64,000 nucleotides of DNA, from assembly GCA_005862285.1 (NCBI GenBank), contig SZXW01000001.1:167594-231593 (forward strand), written 5' to 3'. This DNA is from Chlorobium sp. (lineage in GTDB: Bacteria; Bacteroidota; Chlorobiia; Chlorobiales; Chlorobiaceae). Positions 43,479 through 52,722 of the stretch are shown here, piece after piece. Under the pieces are notes generated by a model. The model was given only the letters and a program-made list of their open reading frames with translations. It had not been told where the DNA came from and searched no databases. The first letter of the stretch is position 1. The number at the start of each line of letters is the position of its first letter. The position numbers were made by a program, and so were the translations under genes.

Positions 43479-44747
43479 ATGGAAGGAGCTAACAGTGCTG
43501 CTTCGAATGAAGTAAACAAGAACGGGAACTGCTGTGCATGTTCCGGCGGATCGTGTTCGGACGAAAAATTCCTCAACCCGACACCGATGCTCGACGAGCT
43601 CGAGAACGGCCCCTGGCCGAGCTTTATCGGGGGCTTCAAAGAACTTGCCGAAAGGACGAAAAAACCGATGCTTCGCGGTGTCATGGATCAGCTCGAGTAT
43701 TCCTACAAGACGAAGATGGGGTACTGGAAAGGCGGTCTTGTTACCGTGGACGGTTACGGTGCCGGTATCATTACCCGTTATTCCATGATCAAGGACAAGT
43801 TCCCCGAAGCCGAGCAGTTCCATACCATGCGCATCCAGCCTGCGCCCGGACTGCACTATAACACGGAGATGCTCAGGAATCTCTGCGATATCTGGGAAAA
43901 GCACGGCAGCGGTATCATCACGCTGCATGGCCAGACCGGCGATATCATGCTGCAGGGTATCGAACAGGACAAGGTTCAGGAGTGTTTCGACGATCTTAAC
44001 CAGCAGGGTTGGGACCTCGGCGGCGCCGGTGCCGGCATGCGTACCGCTGTTTCCTGTATCGGTCCGGGACGCTGCGAGAATGCCTGTTACGACAATCTCA
44101 AGCTGCATCTCAACGCCCTGAAGCATTTCGTCGGCGTACTTCACCGCCCGGAATGGAACTACAAGCTGAAATTCAAGTTTTCAGGATGTCCGAACGACTG
44201 CACCAACGCCATCATGCGTTCCGACATGGCTGTTATCGGTACATGGAAAGACGCCATCCAGGTTGACCGGGATGAGGTCAAGGCATGGATCGAGGAGAGG
44301 GGGCTTGATGCGCTGGTCAACGAGGTCATCAATCTCTGTCCGACAAAGGCGATAACGCTCAGGGACGGCGACATGCATATCGAAACCAGGGATTGCGTGC
44401 GCTGCATGCACTGTCTGAACGCAATGCCCAAGGCTCTGTCTCCGGGTCAGGAAAGAGGTATTTCCCTGCTCATGGGTGGCAAGAACACCCTCAAGGTCGG
44501 AGTCAACATGGGCTCACTGATCGTTCCGTTCATGAAAATGGAAACGGACGAAGATATCGAGGAGTTCATCGAACTGATTGAAGAGATCATCGACTGGTGG
44601 GATGACAACGGTCTTGACCACGAGCGCATCGGCGAAACCATCGAGCGCGTCGGCCTCAAGAACTTCCTTGAAGGTATCGGCCAGGAGATCGATATCAATC
44701 ATGTGACGAGACCGCGTGACAACCCGTATTTCAAGGCCAGGTACTGA
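43479..44747 (+). CDS. dsrA: Dissimilatory sulfite reductase alpha subunit (oxidative type)
   Basis: Siroheme and [4Fe-4S] enzyme that runs in the oxidizing direction in green sulfur bacteria. The siroheme-cluster binding Cys are in CIGPGRCENACYD and FKFSGCPNDCTNAIMRSD. A ferredoxin domain follows with LCPTKAITL and CVRCMHCLNAMPKAL. At 422 residues it is full length. Strong AAAGGAGG ribosome-binding site. dsrB follows 65 bases later. Confidence 0.97.
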   Translation: MEGANSAASNEVNKNGNCCACSGGSCSDEKFLNPTPMLDELENGPWPSFIGGFKELAERTKKPMLRGVMDQLEYSYKTKMGYWKGGLVTVDGYGAGIITRYSMIKDKFPEAEQFHTMRIQPAPGLHYNTEMLRNLCDIWEKHGSGIITLHGQTGDIMLQGIEQDKVQECFDDLNQQGWDLGGAGAGMRTAVSCIGPGRCENACYDNLKLHLNALKHFVGVLHRPEWNYKLKFKFSGCPNDCTNAIMRSDMAVIGTWKDAIQVDRDEVKAWIEERGLDALVNEVINLCPTKAITLRDGDMHIETRDCVRCMHCLNAMPKALSPGQERGISLLMGGKNTLKVGVNMGSLIVPFMKMETDEDIEEFIELIEEIIDWWDDNGLDHERIGETIERVGLKNFLEGIGQEIDINHVTRPRDNPYFKARY

Positions 44748-44812
44748 TGCCTGTGGCTGGTTCTGTTGACGAATTTAACAATACCCGAGAGGCTTAAAAG
44801 GAAGCAAACAAT

Positions 44813-45892
44813 ATGAGCAGTCCTGAAAAAAAGTGGAAGACCATAGAGTCCGGCCCTCATACCTATGAAGAGGCGTTACATCCTGTCGTCAGGAAAAATT
44901 ACGGCAAATGGAAATATCATGAAATTCCCCGTCCGGGAGTTCTGAAGCATGTCGCCCAGAGCGGAGATGCCATATACACGGTCCGTGCGGGTACTCCCCG
45001 GCAGGATACCGTGGATATGGTCAGGAGGCTCTGCGATATCGCCGACAAATATGCAGACGGGTACCTTCGTTTTACGGTGCGCAACAACGTCGAGTTCCTG
45101 ACGCCTAACCAGGAAAATATCGAACCGATGATCAGAGATCTCGAAATGATGGGCTTTCCTGTCGGCGGTACCGGCATGTGTGTCTCATCGGTCTCCCATA
45201 CACAGGGCTGGCTGCATTGCGACATTCCTGCAACGGACGCTTCGGGTGTTGTGAAATCCATGATGGATTCCGTTTACAATGAGTTCAAGCATATGGAGAT
45301 GCCGAACAAGGTGAGGCTTTCGACCTCCTGCTGCGCTATCAACTGCGGCGGACAGGCCGATATCGCCGTTGTCGTCAAGCATACCCGTCCTCCGAGAATC
45401 AACCATGATCATCTCTCGACGATCTGCGAGCTTCCGAAAGCGGTCGCACGCTGCCCAGTCGCGGCAATTCGCCCGACGGTAGTGAACGGCAAGCGTTCGC
45501 TGATGGTCGATGAAGCGAAATGCATCTGCTGCGGAGCCTGCTTCGGTGCCTGCCCGGCAATGGAAATCAATCACCCGGAACATTCGAAGTTCGCTGTCTG
45601 GGTGGGAGGCAAGAACAGCAATGCCCGCTCCAAACCATCAACCATGAGCATCGTTGCCCACAACCTGCCGAACAATCCGCCTCGCTGGCCCGAAGTCACC
45701 GATGTGGTCGGAAGGATCCTTACTGCATACAAAAACGGCGGCCGTCCCTGGGAACGTGTCGGCGAATGGATCAACCGCATCGGCTGGAAGCGCTTTTTTG
45801 AGGAAACCGGTCTTACCTTCGACGAGAACATGATAGACAGTTATCGTCATGCGAGGACCACATTCAACCAGTCGGCTCACGTTCGCTTTTAG
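44813..45892 (+). CDS. dsrB: Dissimilatory sulfite reductase beta subunit
   Basis: Partner of DsrA. It has the N-terminal sulfite-reductase half (FTVRNNVEFLTPN; VGGTGMCVSSVSHTQGWLHC), cluster Cys in STSCCAINCGGQAD, and a ferredoxin insert with CICCGACFGACPAMEI. At 359 residues it is full length. An AAAAGGAAG ribosome-binding site precedes it. dsrL follows after 15 bases. Confidence 0.97.
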   Translation: MSSPEKKWKTIESGPHTYEEALHPVVRKNYGKWKYHEIPRPGVLKHVAQSGDAIYTVRAGTPRQDTVDMVRRLCDIADKYADGYLRFTVRNNVEFLTPNQENIEPMIRDLEMMGFPVGGTGMCVSSVSHTQGWLHCDIPATDASGVVKSMMDSVYNEFKHMEMPNKVRLSTSCCAINCGGQADIAVVVKHTRPPRINHDHLSTICELPKAVARCPVAAIRPTVVNGKRSLMVDEAKCICCGACFGACPAMEINHPEHSKFAVWVGGKNSNARSKPSTMSIVAHNLPNNPPRWPEVTDVVGRILTAYKNGGRPWERVGEWINRIGWKRFFEETGLTFDENMIDSYRHARTTFNQSAHVRF

Positions 45893-45907
45893 TCAAAGGA
45901 GAGATAC

Positions 45908-47647
45908 ATGAAGGTAGATTCCAATCCAATTCTTGATTTTGCGCTCAACTACCAGTTTCCTCCTTTCAGCGAGCAGACCGGGGTGGACAAAATCGTGGCG
46001 TTCGGGGACCACAGTCACAAGTGCCCCGTCTATGTCTGGCAGACGCCTCCCTGTACGGCTGAATGTCCTGCAGGAGAGGATATCCGAGGCTATCACCGGC
46101 TGCTCGTCGGCATAGACAAGTCGGAGGACCCATGGAAGGCCGCATGGGAGACGCTTGTCAACGCGAACCCGTTTCCAGCGGTCATGGGCCGGATCTGTCC
46201 GCATCCCTGCCAGGGAAAGTGCAACCGCCAGTACCATGACGAAAGCGTTGCGATCAACGCAGTCGAACAGGCAATCGGCAATTACGGTATCGAAGCCGGC
46301 CTCCGGCTTCCCGGGCCCGGGCCCGATACCGGCAAACGTGTTGCGGTTATCGGCGGAGGCCCTGCCGGGCTTTCAGCTGCATATCAGCTGCGCAGGAAAG
46401 GTCATGCCGTAACGATTTACGATGCCAACAGAAAACTTGGAGGCATGGTGCTCTATGGCATCATGGGCTACAGGGTTGACAGGAAGGTCCTTGAAGCTGA
46501 AATCCAGAGGATCATCGATCTCGGTGTGGAAACCAGGATGGGTGTCCGGGTCGGAACCGACGTTACCCTCGAACAGCTTGAAAAAGAGTATGATGCTGTA
46601 TTTGTGGGCGTCGGCGCACAGGTTGGCCGCGGTCTTCCGATACCCGGTTTTGCCGGAACACAGGGAGCCACCAATGCCATCGATTTCCTGAAAAACTATG
46701 AAATCGAAGGTGATGCAATTTCAGTAGGTAAAAAAGTCGTGGTCATCGGCGACGGCAACGTTGCGATGGACGTGGCAAGACTTGCGCTTCGTCTTGGATC
46801 GGAAGCCATTCTGGTATCCGGCGTACCGAGGGAGGAGATGGCCTGCTTCGAGAACGAGTTTGACGATGCCGTGAATGAAGGCGCGAAAATACACTACCTC
46901 ACCGGTACGGTCGAAGTGCTCAAGGGGGATGACGGACGTGTCTGCGGTCTGCGCTGCTCCGGCATGGTGAAAAAAGCGAAAGGCGAGGAAGGGTGGAACT
47001 CTCCGATTCCGTTCCTTCGCTATAAAAACACCGAAGAGACCTTCGATATCGATTGCGACATGATCGTTGCTTCCATAGGTCAGACAACCGACATGCAGGG
47101 CTTCGAGAGTGTCACGAAAGGCAATCCCTGGCTCAAGCTGGACCGGTATTTCCGTGTTCCCGGAAAGGAAAACGTTTTCGGCGGAGGCGACGCCATCAAG
47201 GTAGACCTCATCACCACCGCAGTAGGTCACGGCCGCAAGGCGGCAGCCTCGATCGACGCATTCCTGAAAGGGGAGGCGATGCCTGAAGCTCCCTACCGTG
47301 AGGTGACCAAGGTCCAGAAGCAGGATGTCCTGTATTTCCTGAATTCTCCGCAGGCGAAGAGGGAAAATCTGGTCCCGGAAAATGTTGTCGGCAACCATGA
47401 CGAACTGCTGGTTGCGCTGACAAGGGAGCAGGTGAAAGCCGAGTCGGAACGCTGCATGAGCTGCGGTCTCTGTTTCGACTGCAAGCAGTGTGTATCCTTC
47501 TGTCCTCAGGAAGCGGTCACCCGTTTCAGGGACAACCCTGCCGGGGAAGTGGTCTACACCGATTATTCGAAATGCGTCGGCTGTCATATCTGTTCACTGG
47601 TCTGTCCTTCGGGATATATCCAAATGGGAATGGGTGACGGCCTGTAA
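45908..47647 (+). CDS. dsrL: DsrL, FAD-dependent oxidoreductase partner of DsrAB
   Basis: GltD-like pyridine-nucleotide:acceptor oxidoreductase that carries electrons from reverse DsrAB to NAD(P). The N-terminal region has clustered Cys (PPCTAECPAGEDIRGYHRLL; RICPHPCQGKCNRQ), then the FAD motif [19 protein letters not shown] and the NAD(P) motif VVVIGDGNVAMDVARLALRL. Two C-terminal ferredoxin clusters complete it (CMSCGLCFDCKQCVSFCPQEA; CVGCHICSLVCPSG). At 579 residues it is full length. Whether it uses NAD or NADP cannot be read reliably. Confidence 0.95.
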   Translation: MKVDSNPILDFALNYQFPPFSEQTGVDKIVAFGDHSHKCPVYVWQTPPCTAECPAGEDIRGYHRLLVGIDKSEDPWKAAWETLVNANPFPAVMGRICPHPCQGKCNRQYHDESVAINAVEQAIGNYGIEAGLRLPGPGPDTGKRVAVIGGGPAGLSAAYQLRRKGHAVTIYDANRKLGGMVLYGIMGYRVDRKVLEAEIQRIIDLGVETRMGVRVGTDVTLEQLEKEYDAVFVGVGAQVGRGLPIPGFAGTQGATNAIDFLKNYEIEGDAISVGKKVVVIGDGNVAMDVARLALRLGSEAILVSGVPREEMACFENEFDDAVNEGAKIHYLTGTVEVLKGDDGRVCGLRCSGMVKKAKGEEGWNSPIPFLRYKNTEETFDIDCDMIVASIGQTTDMQGFESVTKGNPWLKLDRYFRVPGKENVFGGGDAIKVDLITTAVGHGRKAAASIDAFLKGEAMPEAPYREVTKVQKQDVLYFLNSPQAKRENLVPENVVGNHDELLVALTREQVKAESERCMSCGLCFDCKQCVSFCPQEAVTRFRDNPAGEVVYTDYSKCVGCHICSLVCPSGYIQMGMGDGL

Positions 47648-47689
47648 ACCGCTGAAAACATCAACGTAAATCAAGGAGATCAGAGTTAT

Positions 47690-48058
47690 ATGTTCGAAGA
47701 TGTAATCAGTGAGGTCCAGACGGCTGTCGAGCATTCGAGGCACTGGGCTGAAACCGGATGGCCTGTTACGTTCGGGGCAAGAAGGATCGCGGTTTCGACA
47801 CTCAAGGAGGCCGAGGCCCTTCCGAGAAATTCCGCAATCCGCCTCGAAGCCGTCAATTACTGGAAACAGGCCGGGCTTACCGGAAATGATGCTGGTGACT
47901 GGGGCGAGAGGGCTGTCGCCGCGCTGAAGGGCGGAGATCTCGATGCGGCGGCTGACGCACTGTATTTTTCGCAGTATGTCGAAAAACCGTTTGCCGACAG
48001 CACGAAGACATGGCTGCCTTTATATGAATCATTTATTGCAAGGTTCCCGTCGAACTGA
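47690..48058 (+). CDS. dsrU: DsrU, small protein of unknown function
   Basis: Soluble protein of 122 residues with no signal peptide, no Cys and no recognised catalytic motif. The sequence alternates helical segments (VISEVQTAVEHSRHWAETGW; SAIRLEAVNYWKQAGLTGND; DLDAAADALYFSQYVEKPFA). It sits between dsrL and dsrE, where the GSB gene called dsrU occurs, with an AAGGAGA ribosome-binding site. Its position suggests a role in assembly or in the DsrL/DsrEFH interface, but no function is known. Confidence 0.75.
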   Translation: MFEDVISEVQTAVEHSRHWAETGWPVTFGARRIAVSTLKEAEALPRNSAIRLEAVNYWKQAGLTGNDAGDWGERAVAALKGGDLDAAADALYFSQYVEKPFADSTKTWLPLYESFIARFPSN

Positions 48059-48102
48059 ACGGCGGGAATACTGTTCTCTGAAATCCATCGACTTTCCGAC
48101 AG

Positions 48103-48462
48103 TTGAAAATAGGAATCCTTCTCAAGCAGGGGCCATATAATCACCAGGCATCCGATACGGCATACAAGTTTGCCGAAGCCGCCATAAGGAAAGGGCACAC
48201 GGTTGATGCCGTTTTTCTCTACAATGACGGTGTCATCAATGCAACGAAGCTCATGGACCCGCCGCAGGACGACCGGCATATCGCCGAGCGGTGGTCCGAC
48301 CTGAACCGCGAGCATGGTGTCGAGATCCTTGCCTGCATTGCCGCTTCAAAACGCCGGGGAATCAATGAGGATGTCATGATAAAAGGTGGAGCGATCACAG
48401 GTCTCGGGACCCTGACGGATATCGCGATCCGTAACGACAGACTTATAACATTCGGAGACTGA
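48103..48462 (+). CDS. dsrE: DsrE subunit of the DsrEFH sulfur transferase
   Basis: DsrE carries sulfur on a conserved Cys and passes it to DsrC. Translation begins at a TTG (48103) giving MKIGILLKQGPYNHQAS, as no ATG fits the family N-terminus. The active Cys is at position 78 (GVEILACIAASKRRG), the position described for Allochromatium DsrE. At 119 residues it is full length. dsrF follows. Confidence 0.93.
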   Translation: MKIGILLKQGPYNHQASDTAYKFAEAAIRKGHTVDAVFLYNDGVINATKLMDPPQDDRHIAERWSDLNREHGVEILACIAASKRRGINEDVMIKGGAITGLGTLTDIAIRNDRLITFGD

Positions 48463-48480
48463 AAGGGAGAGGGGGAAAGC

Positions 48481-48843
48481 ATGGATGTAAAGAAAATTCT
48501 GCATGTGATGCGCCACGCACCACATGGAACGGTTTATACTTATGAAGGTCTTGAAATGATCCTGATGATGGCTGCATACGAACAGGACCTTACGGTTGTC
48601 TTTATCGGAGACGGTGTTTATGCCCTGAAGAAAGAGCAGGATACCACCGATATCGGTGTAAAAGGATATGCCAGGACATTCGCCGCACTTGGCGATTATG
48701 ACGTCGAAAAACTCTATGTCGACCGTATATCGCTGGAAGAACGCGGTCTGACCGAAGAGGACCTCGAGGTTGGTGTTGAAATCCTTGATTCCGAAACGAT
48801 CGGCCGGCTGATGAAGGAACAGGATGTCGTCATTCACCATTGA
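48481..48843 (+). CDS. dsrF: DsrF subunit of DsrEFH
   Basis: Structural partner of DsrE in the hexameric DsrEFH. The N-terminus KKILHVMRHAPHGTVYTYEG fits the family, and IGDGVYALKKEQD lies in the middle. It has no Cys at the DsrE position, consistent with a non-catalytic role. A purine-rich ribosome-binding site (GGGAGAGGGGGA) precedes the ATG. Confidence 0.92.
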   Translation: MDVKKILHVMRHAPHGTVYTYEGLEMILMMAAYEQDLTVVFIGDGVYALKKEQDTTDIGVKGYARTFAALGDYDVEKLYVDRISLEERGLTEEDLEVGVEILDSETIGRLMKEQDVVIHH

Positions 48844-48900
48844 CCGTTTTTCTATCGGTGGAAGCCGGTGAGAACAGTTTCGAAACGTTTCGTAATAAGC

Positions 48901-49194
48901 ATGTTGCATACCATCAATAAATCGCCTTTCGAAAGCAATATTCTCGAAACCTGCATAAGGTTCGTGCAGCCCGGAGATCCGATTCTTTTCATCGAGAACG
49001 GGGTTTATGCGGTCCAGGCACACAGCAGGTTCGCACCGATGCTTGAAGGCATCCGTGAAAAAAACCCGGTGTATGCACTGCAGCCGGACCTGAGCGCCCG
49101 CGGGGTAACATCGCTGATTGATGGAGTAAAAACTGTAGATTACGAAGGTTTCGTCGATCTTGTCGAAAAACACAAGGTCAACAACTGGCTGTAA
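48901..49194 (+). CDS. dsrH: DsrH subunit of DsrEFH
   Basis: Smallest subunit of the complex (97 residues). The start at 48901 gives MLHTINKSPFESNILETCI, the expected DsrH N-terminus. A Cys at position 18 corresponds to the conserved DsrH Cys. The IENGVYAVQAHSRF motif is typical. A longer GTG-initiated reading from 48868 is less likely. Confidence 0.92.
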   Translation: MLHTINKSPFESNILETCIRFVQPGDPILFIENGVYAVQAHSRFAPMLEGIREKNPVYALQPDLSARGVTSLIDGVKTVDYEGFVDLVEKHKVNNWL

Positions 49195-49237
49195 ACAGTT
49201 GCCGGTACCATTCCAGACAACGATTTCAAAGGACGAT

Positions 49238-49705
49238 ATGACAACTGCATGGGCGAAGTTGGTTCAGGAAAACAGAAAAGAGATTCTTCAGCGCTTGAAT
49301 GATGCGGCTCTTTCACTATTTTCCGATAAAGCAGCATCACCTCTGATCGGAGAAGCGCTTTCAGCGGGGATGTCTGAGATCCTTGACGGCATCGATCAAA
49401 ATGGGGAAGTAATTGAAAACGGAGTAAACAATGTTACCCGTATCCTTGCTGTCCAGCCTTTCGCGCCGTCGGGGGCCATGTCAGTTTTTTTCAGCCTTAA
49501 ACATATTATCCTTGAAACCGCCCGTAGAGCACCGGCCCACTCCTCTCTGGATGATGGGGAAATGATCCGGTTCCTTACACGCATTGACGAGATTACCCTT
49601 ATGGCATTTGACCGTTACATGATGCACCGGGAAAAACTGTACCAGCTTAAAGTCGAAGAAACCCGCAACCGCATGTACATGGCGCTCAGGAGGACCGGAG
49701 CATGA
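49238..49705 (+). CDS. dsrT: DsrT, RsbRD N-terminal-domain-like protein
   Basis: Soluble all-helical protein of about 155 residues (ENRKEILQRLNDAAL; LIGEALSAGMSEIL; MIRFLTRIDEITLMAFDRYM) resembling the N-terminal domain of RsbR-type stressosome proteins, without the STAS domain. Proteins of this kind adjoin dsrM in GSB and sulfate reducers. dsrM starts within its stop codon (ATGA), so the two are coupled. The ATG at 49238 has an AAAGGAC ribosome-binding site. The exact role is not known; it is inferred to be an assembly or signalling partner of DsrMKJOP. Confidence 0.83.
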   Translation: MTTAWAKLVQENRKEILQRLNDAALSLFSDKAASPLIGEALSAGMSEILDGIDQNGEVIENGVNNVTRILAVQPFAPSGAMSVFFSLKHIILETARRAPAHSSLDDGEMIRFLTRIDEITLMAFDRYMMHREKLYQLKVEETRNRMYMALRRTGA

Positions 49706-50697
49706 AAAAAGTGCTTATGCCCCTTGTGATGGTGGCGGTACTTGCCATTATTCCCTATGTTGCCGTCGAATTCGGAAAACAACAATACCTGTTCGGAGTT
49801 GTTATTCCTTATGCAGCTGCAGTACTGTTCATAACAGGTTTTATTTACCGTATCGTGGACTGGCTGCGAAGGCCTGTTCCCTTCAGGATTCCAACCACGG
49901 CCGGTCAGGAGAAATCCCTCGACTGGATCAGGCGCAACCCGATCGAAAGCCCCCACCGTGCATGGGAAGCGGCGGCAAGGGTGCTTTCCGAGGTGCTTTT
50001 TTTCCGTTCGCTTTTCAGGAATACCCGGGCCGAACAGCACAAGGACACTACACTCGCCTATGCGTCAGATAAATGGCTCTGGCTCGGCGGCCTTGCTTTC
50101 CACTGGTCGCTGCTCGTGATAGTGCTTCGTCATGCCCGGTTCTTCTTCGTAATGGTGCCGGGATTCTCTGATTTTCTCGATCATGCCGACAGTTTCTTCG
50201 ACGTAACCCTGCCGGCACTTTACCTTTCCGATGCGCTTGCGCTTGCAGCCGTCACTTTCCTTGTCGTCCGCCGGTTCGCGGACGCGAAAGTTCGCCTGAT
50301 TTCGCTGCCGACCGATTATTTTCCGCTTTTCCTTATCGGCGGCATTGTTACTGTAGGAATTCTCATGCGTTATGTCGTCAGGATAAATATCATGCCGGTC
50401 AAGGACCAGATGCTCAGTCTTGTTAACCTGAGCTTCGCTCCTCCCGGAGAAATCGGTTCGCTTTTCTACGTCCATCTGTTCCTGGTTTCGGTACTGCTGG
50501 TTTATTTCCCGCTCAGCAAGCTCATGCATATGGGAGGGATATTCCTGAGCCCGACGCGCAATCTGTGCAACAACAGCCGCGAAAAGAGGCATGTCAACCC
50601 TTGGAATTACGATATCAAGTTCAGGACATACAGCGAGTACGAGGATGACTTCCGCGAGAAGATGAAAAAAGCCAAACTGCCGGTTGAAAAGCAATAA
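49702..50697 (+). CDS. dsrM: DsrM, b-type cytochrome subunit of DsrMKJOP
   Basis: Membrane subunit with NarI-like helices. It has an N-terminal pair of helices, a soluble loop (about residues 65-120), then helices with His residues (FHWSLLVIVLRHARFF) that can bind heme b. The C-terminal segment has LSKLMHMGGIFLSPTRNLCNN. At 331 residues it is full length. It exchanges electrons with quinone and DsrK. It overlaps dsrT by 4 bases and dsrK follows by 2. Confidence 0.94.
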   Translation: MKKVLMPLVMVAVLAIIPYVAVEFGKQQYLFGVVIPYAAAVLFITGFIYRIVDWLRRPVPFRIPTTAGQEKSLDWIRRNPIESPHRAWEAAARVLSEVLFFRSLFRNTRAEQHKDTTLAYASDKWLWLGGLAFHWSLLVIVLRHARFFFVMVPGFSDFLDHADSFFDVTLPALYLSDALALAAVTFLVVRRFADAKVRLISLPTDYFPLFLIGGIVTVGILMRYVVRINIMPVKDQMLSLVNLSFAPPGEIGSLFYVHLFLVSVLLVYFPLSKLMHMGGIFLSPTRNLCNNSREKRHVNPWNYDIKFRTYSEYEDDFREKMKKAKLPVEKQ

Positions 50698-50699
50698 TT

Positions 50700-52349
50700 A
50701 TGGCTAAATACGCCCCGAATCTTTCCGAGCTAAAAAAAGAGCTCGATGAAAAACCGAGCCTTCTGAAGGGAAACTACTCGGACAAGGAATGGTGGGATAT
50801 TCCTGTGGAGTTCCGTGACGGAAACTGGTGTTTTCCTGCCAAGCCTGAGGTGATCGAGGAACTCGGGTTCCCGAACCCGCGCAAATGGGCCGCCACCGAT
50901 GACGACTGGCAGCTGCCGCAAGGCTGGCAGAAAACCATCAGCGACGGACTGAAGAGCCGTCTGAAAAAATACCGTTCACTGAAGCTGTTTCTCGATACCT
51001 GTGTCCGCTGCGGCGCATGTGCCGACAAATGCCACTTTTTCCTCGGCACGGGCGATCCAAAGAACATGCCTGTGGTCAGGGCCGAACTGATCCGCTCTGT
51101 CTATCGCAACGATTTCCCTCTTGTCGAGAAAATCCTCAAGGGTTTTGCCGGAGCGAGGATGCTGACCCCGGATGTGATCAAGGAGTGGCACATGTACTTC
51201 AACCAGTGCACCGAGTGCCGCCGCTGTTCGGTTTTCTGTCCTTTCGGTATCGATACGGCCGAGATCACGATCCTTGCCCGGGAGCTGCTGAACCTCATCG
51301 GCGTGAACAACAACTGGATCCTCGCTCCGGTGGCGAACTGCAACCGTACGGGAAACCACCTCGGCATCGAACCGCACACGTTCGTGCAGAACATCGAATC
51401 GATGGTTGACGACATCGAGGAGCTTACCGGAATCACGGTCAATCCGACCTTCAACCGGAAAGGGGCTGAAATTCTTTTCATCACGCCATCCGGCGACGTC
51501 TTCGGCGATCCCGGAGTCTATACCATGATGGGTTACCTGCTGCTTTTCCACCATATCGGACTGGACTATACCATCAGCACCTATGCTTCGGAAGGAGGCA
51601 ACTTCGGGTTCTTCACCTCGAACGACATGATGAAGAAGCTGAATGCCAAGATGTACCATGAAGCCAGACGCCTCGGCGTGAAATGGATTCTTGGAGGGGA
51701 ATGCGGCCATATGTGGCGCGTTGTTCACCAGTATATGGACACCATGAACGGTCCGGCGGATTTTCTCGAAGTTCCGGTATCCCCCGTTACGGGGACTAAA
51801 TTCCAGAATGCAGCAGCAACGAAAATGGTTCATATTGCGGAATTCACCGCGGATCTGATCCATAACAGAAAACTGAAGCTCGATCCGAAGCGCAACGACC
51901 ATCTGAAGACCACTTTTCATGACTCATGCAACATCGCACGGGGCATGGGCATGTTCGAAGAACCTCGCTATATTCTTCGCAACGTCTGCAACAGTTTCCA
52001 CGAGATGCCGGAGAACACCATCAGGGAACAGACTTTCTGCTGCGGTTCCGGCAGCGGCCTGAACGCCGAGGAGTACATGGATATCCGCATGAGGGGAGGT
52101 TTTCCGAGGGCGAATGCCGTACGCACCGTAAGGGAAAAGCACAAGGTCGATTCGCTGGTCACCATTTGTGCCATCGACCGCGCGAGCCTTACTCCGCTCA
52201 TGAAGTACTGGAACCCCGGTGTCGGTGTTTACGGGCTGCATGAGCTGGTAGGCAATGCCCTGATCATGGATGGAGAGAAAAAGAGAACGGAAGACCTGAG
52301 GGAAAATCCTATGGCAGGCTTCGAAGACGGGGAGGACGATGAGGATTAA
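50700..52349 (+). CDS. dsrK: DsrK, HdrD-like iron-sulfur subunit
   Basis: Cytoplasmic catalytic subunit with a noncubane-type cluster, likely acting on DsrC disulfide or trisulfide. Ferredoxin motifs CVRCGACADKCHFF and CTECRRCSVFCPFG lie in the middle. C-terminal CCG-domain sequence includes GGECGHMW, HDSCNIARGMG and FCCGSGSGLNAEEY. At 549 residues it is full length. The 3' end overlaps dsrJ by 11 bases. Confidence 0.96.
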   Translation: MAKYAPNLSELKKELDEKPSLLKGNYSDKEWWDIPVEFRDGNWCFPAKPEVIEELGFPNPRKWAATDDDWQLPQGWQKTISDGLKSRLKKYRSLKLFLDTCVRCGACADKCHFFLGTGDPKNMPVVRAELIRSVYRNDFPLVEKILKGFAGARMLTPDVIKEWHMYFNQCTECRRCSVFCPFGIDTAEITILARELLNLIGVNNNWILAPVANCNRTGNHLGIEPHTFVQNIESMVDDIEELTGITVNPTFNRKGAEILFITPSGDVFGDPGVYTMMGYLLLFHHIGLDYTISTYASEGGNFGFFTSNDMMKKLNAKMYHEARRLGVKWILGGECGHMWRVVHQYMDTMNGPADFLEVPVSPVTGTKFQNAAATKMVHIAEFTADLIHNRKLKLDPKRNDHLKTTFHDSCNIARGMGMFEEPRYILRNVCNSFHEMPENTIREQTFCCGSGSGLNAEEYMDIRMRGGFPRANAVRTVREKHKVDSLVTICAIDRASLTPLMKYWNPGVGVYGLHELVGNALIMDGEKKRTEDLRENPMAGFEDGEDDED

Positions 52350-52722
52350 GAAAATGTTACTGTTGATTGCCGTTCCGGTTCTTATGCTGTTTGCGGTTGT
52401 CGCTTTCTTCCGCCAGCCCGGCCATGCCGAAACGGCCAAAGCGCCACCGGCACCCGTTGCCGTAGACAGTACGAAATGTATTGCTCCTGCGGAATATATG
52501 CGCGCAAACCATATGCAGGTTCTTTATGCCTGGCGGAATTCGTCGGTCAGGGAAGGCAACCGCGTCTATATCGCAAAGAACGGCAGCAGGTTCCAGAAGA
52601 GCCTGAATACCTGCCTGGGCTGTCATTCAACAAACAGGCTTTTCTGCTTCAACTGCCACATGTATGCCAATGTCAAGCCGAAGTGCTGGAATTGTCATCT
52701 GTCGCCCATGGAAACACCGTGA
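52339..52722 (+). CDS. dsrJ: DsrJ, triheme cytochrome c
   Basis: Periplasmic subunit with one N-terminal membrane anchor or uncleaved signal ([19 protein letters not shown]). Three CxxCH heme motifs lie at the C-terminus: CLGCH, CFNCH, CWNCH. A Cys in [14 protein letters not shown] matches the conserved heme-ligand Cys of DsrJ. It is 127 residues long and overlaps dsrK and dsrO. Presumed electron transfer between periplasm and membrane complex. Confidence 0.95.
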   Translation: MRIKKMLLLIAVPVLMLFAVVAFFRQPGHAETAKAPPAPVAVDSTKCIAPAEYMRANHMQVLYAWRNSSVREGNRVYIAKNGSRFQKSLNTCLGCHSTNRLFCFNCHMYANVKPKCWNCHLSPMETP

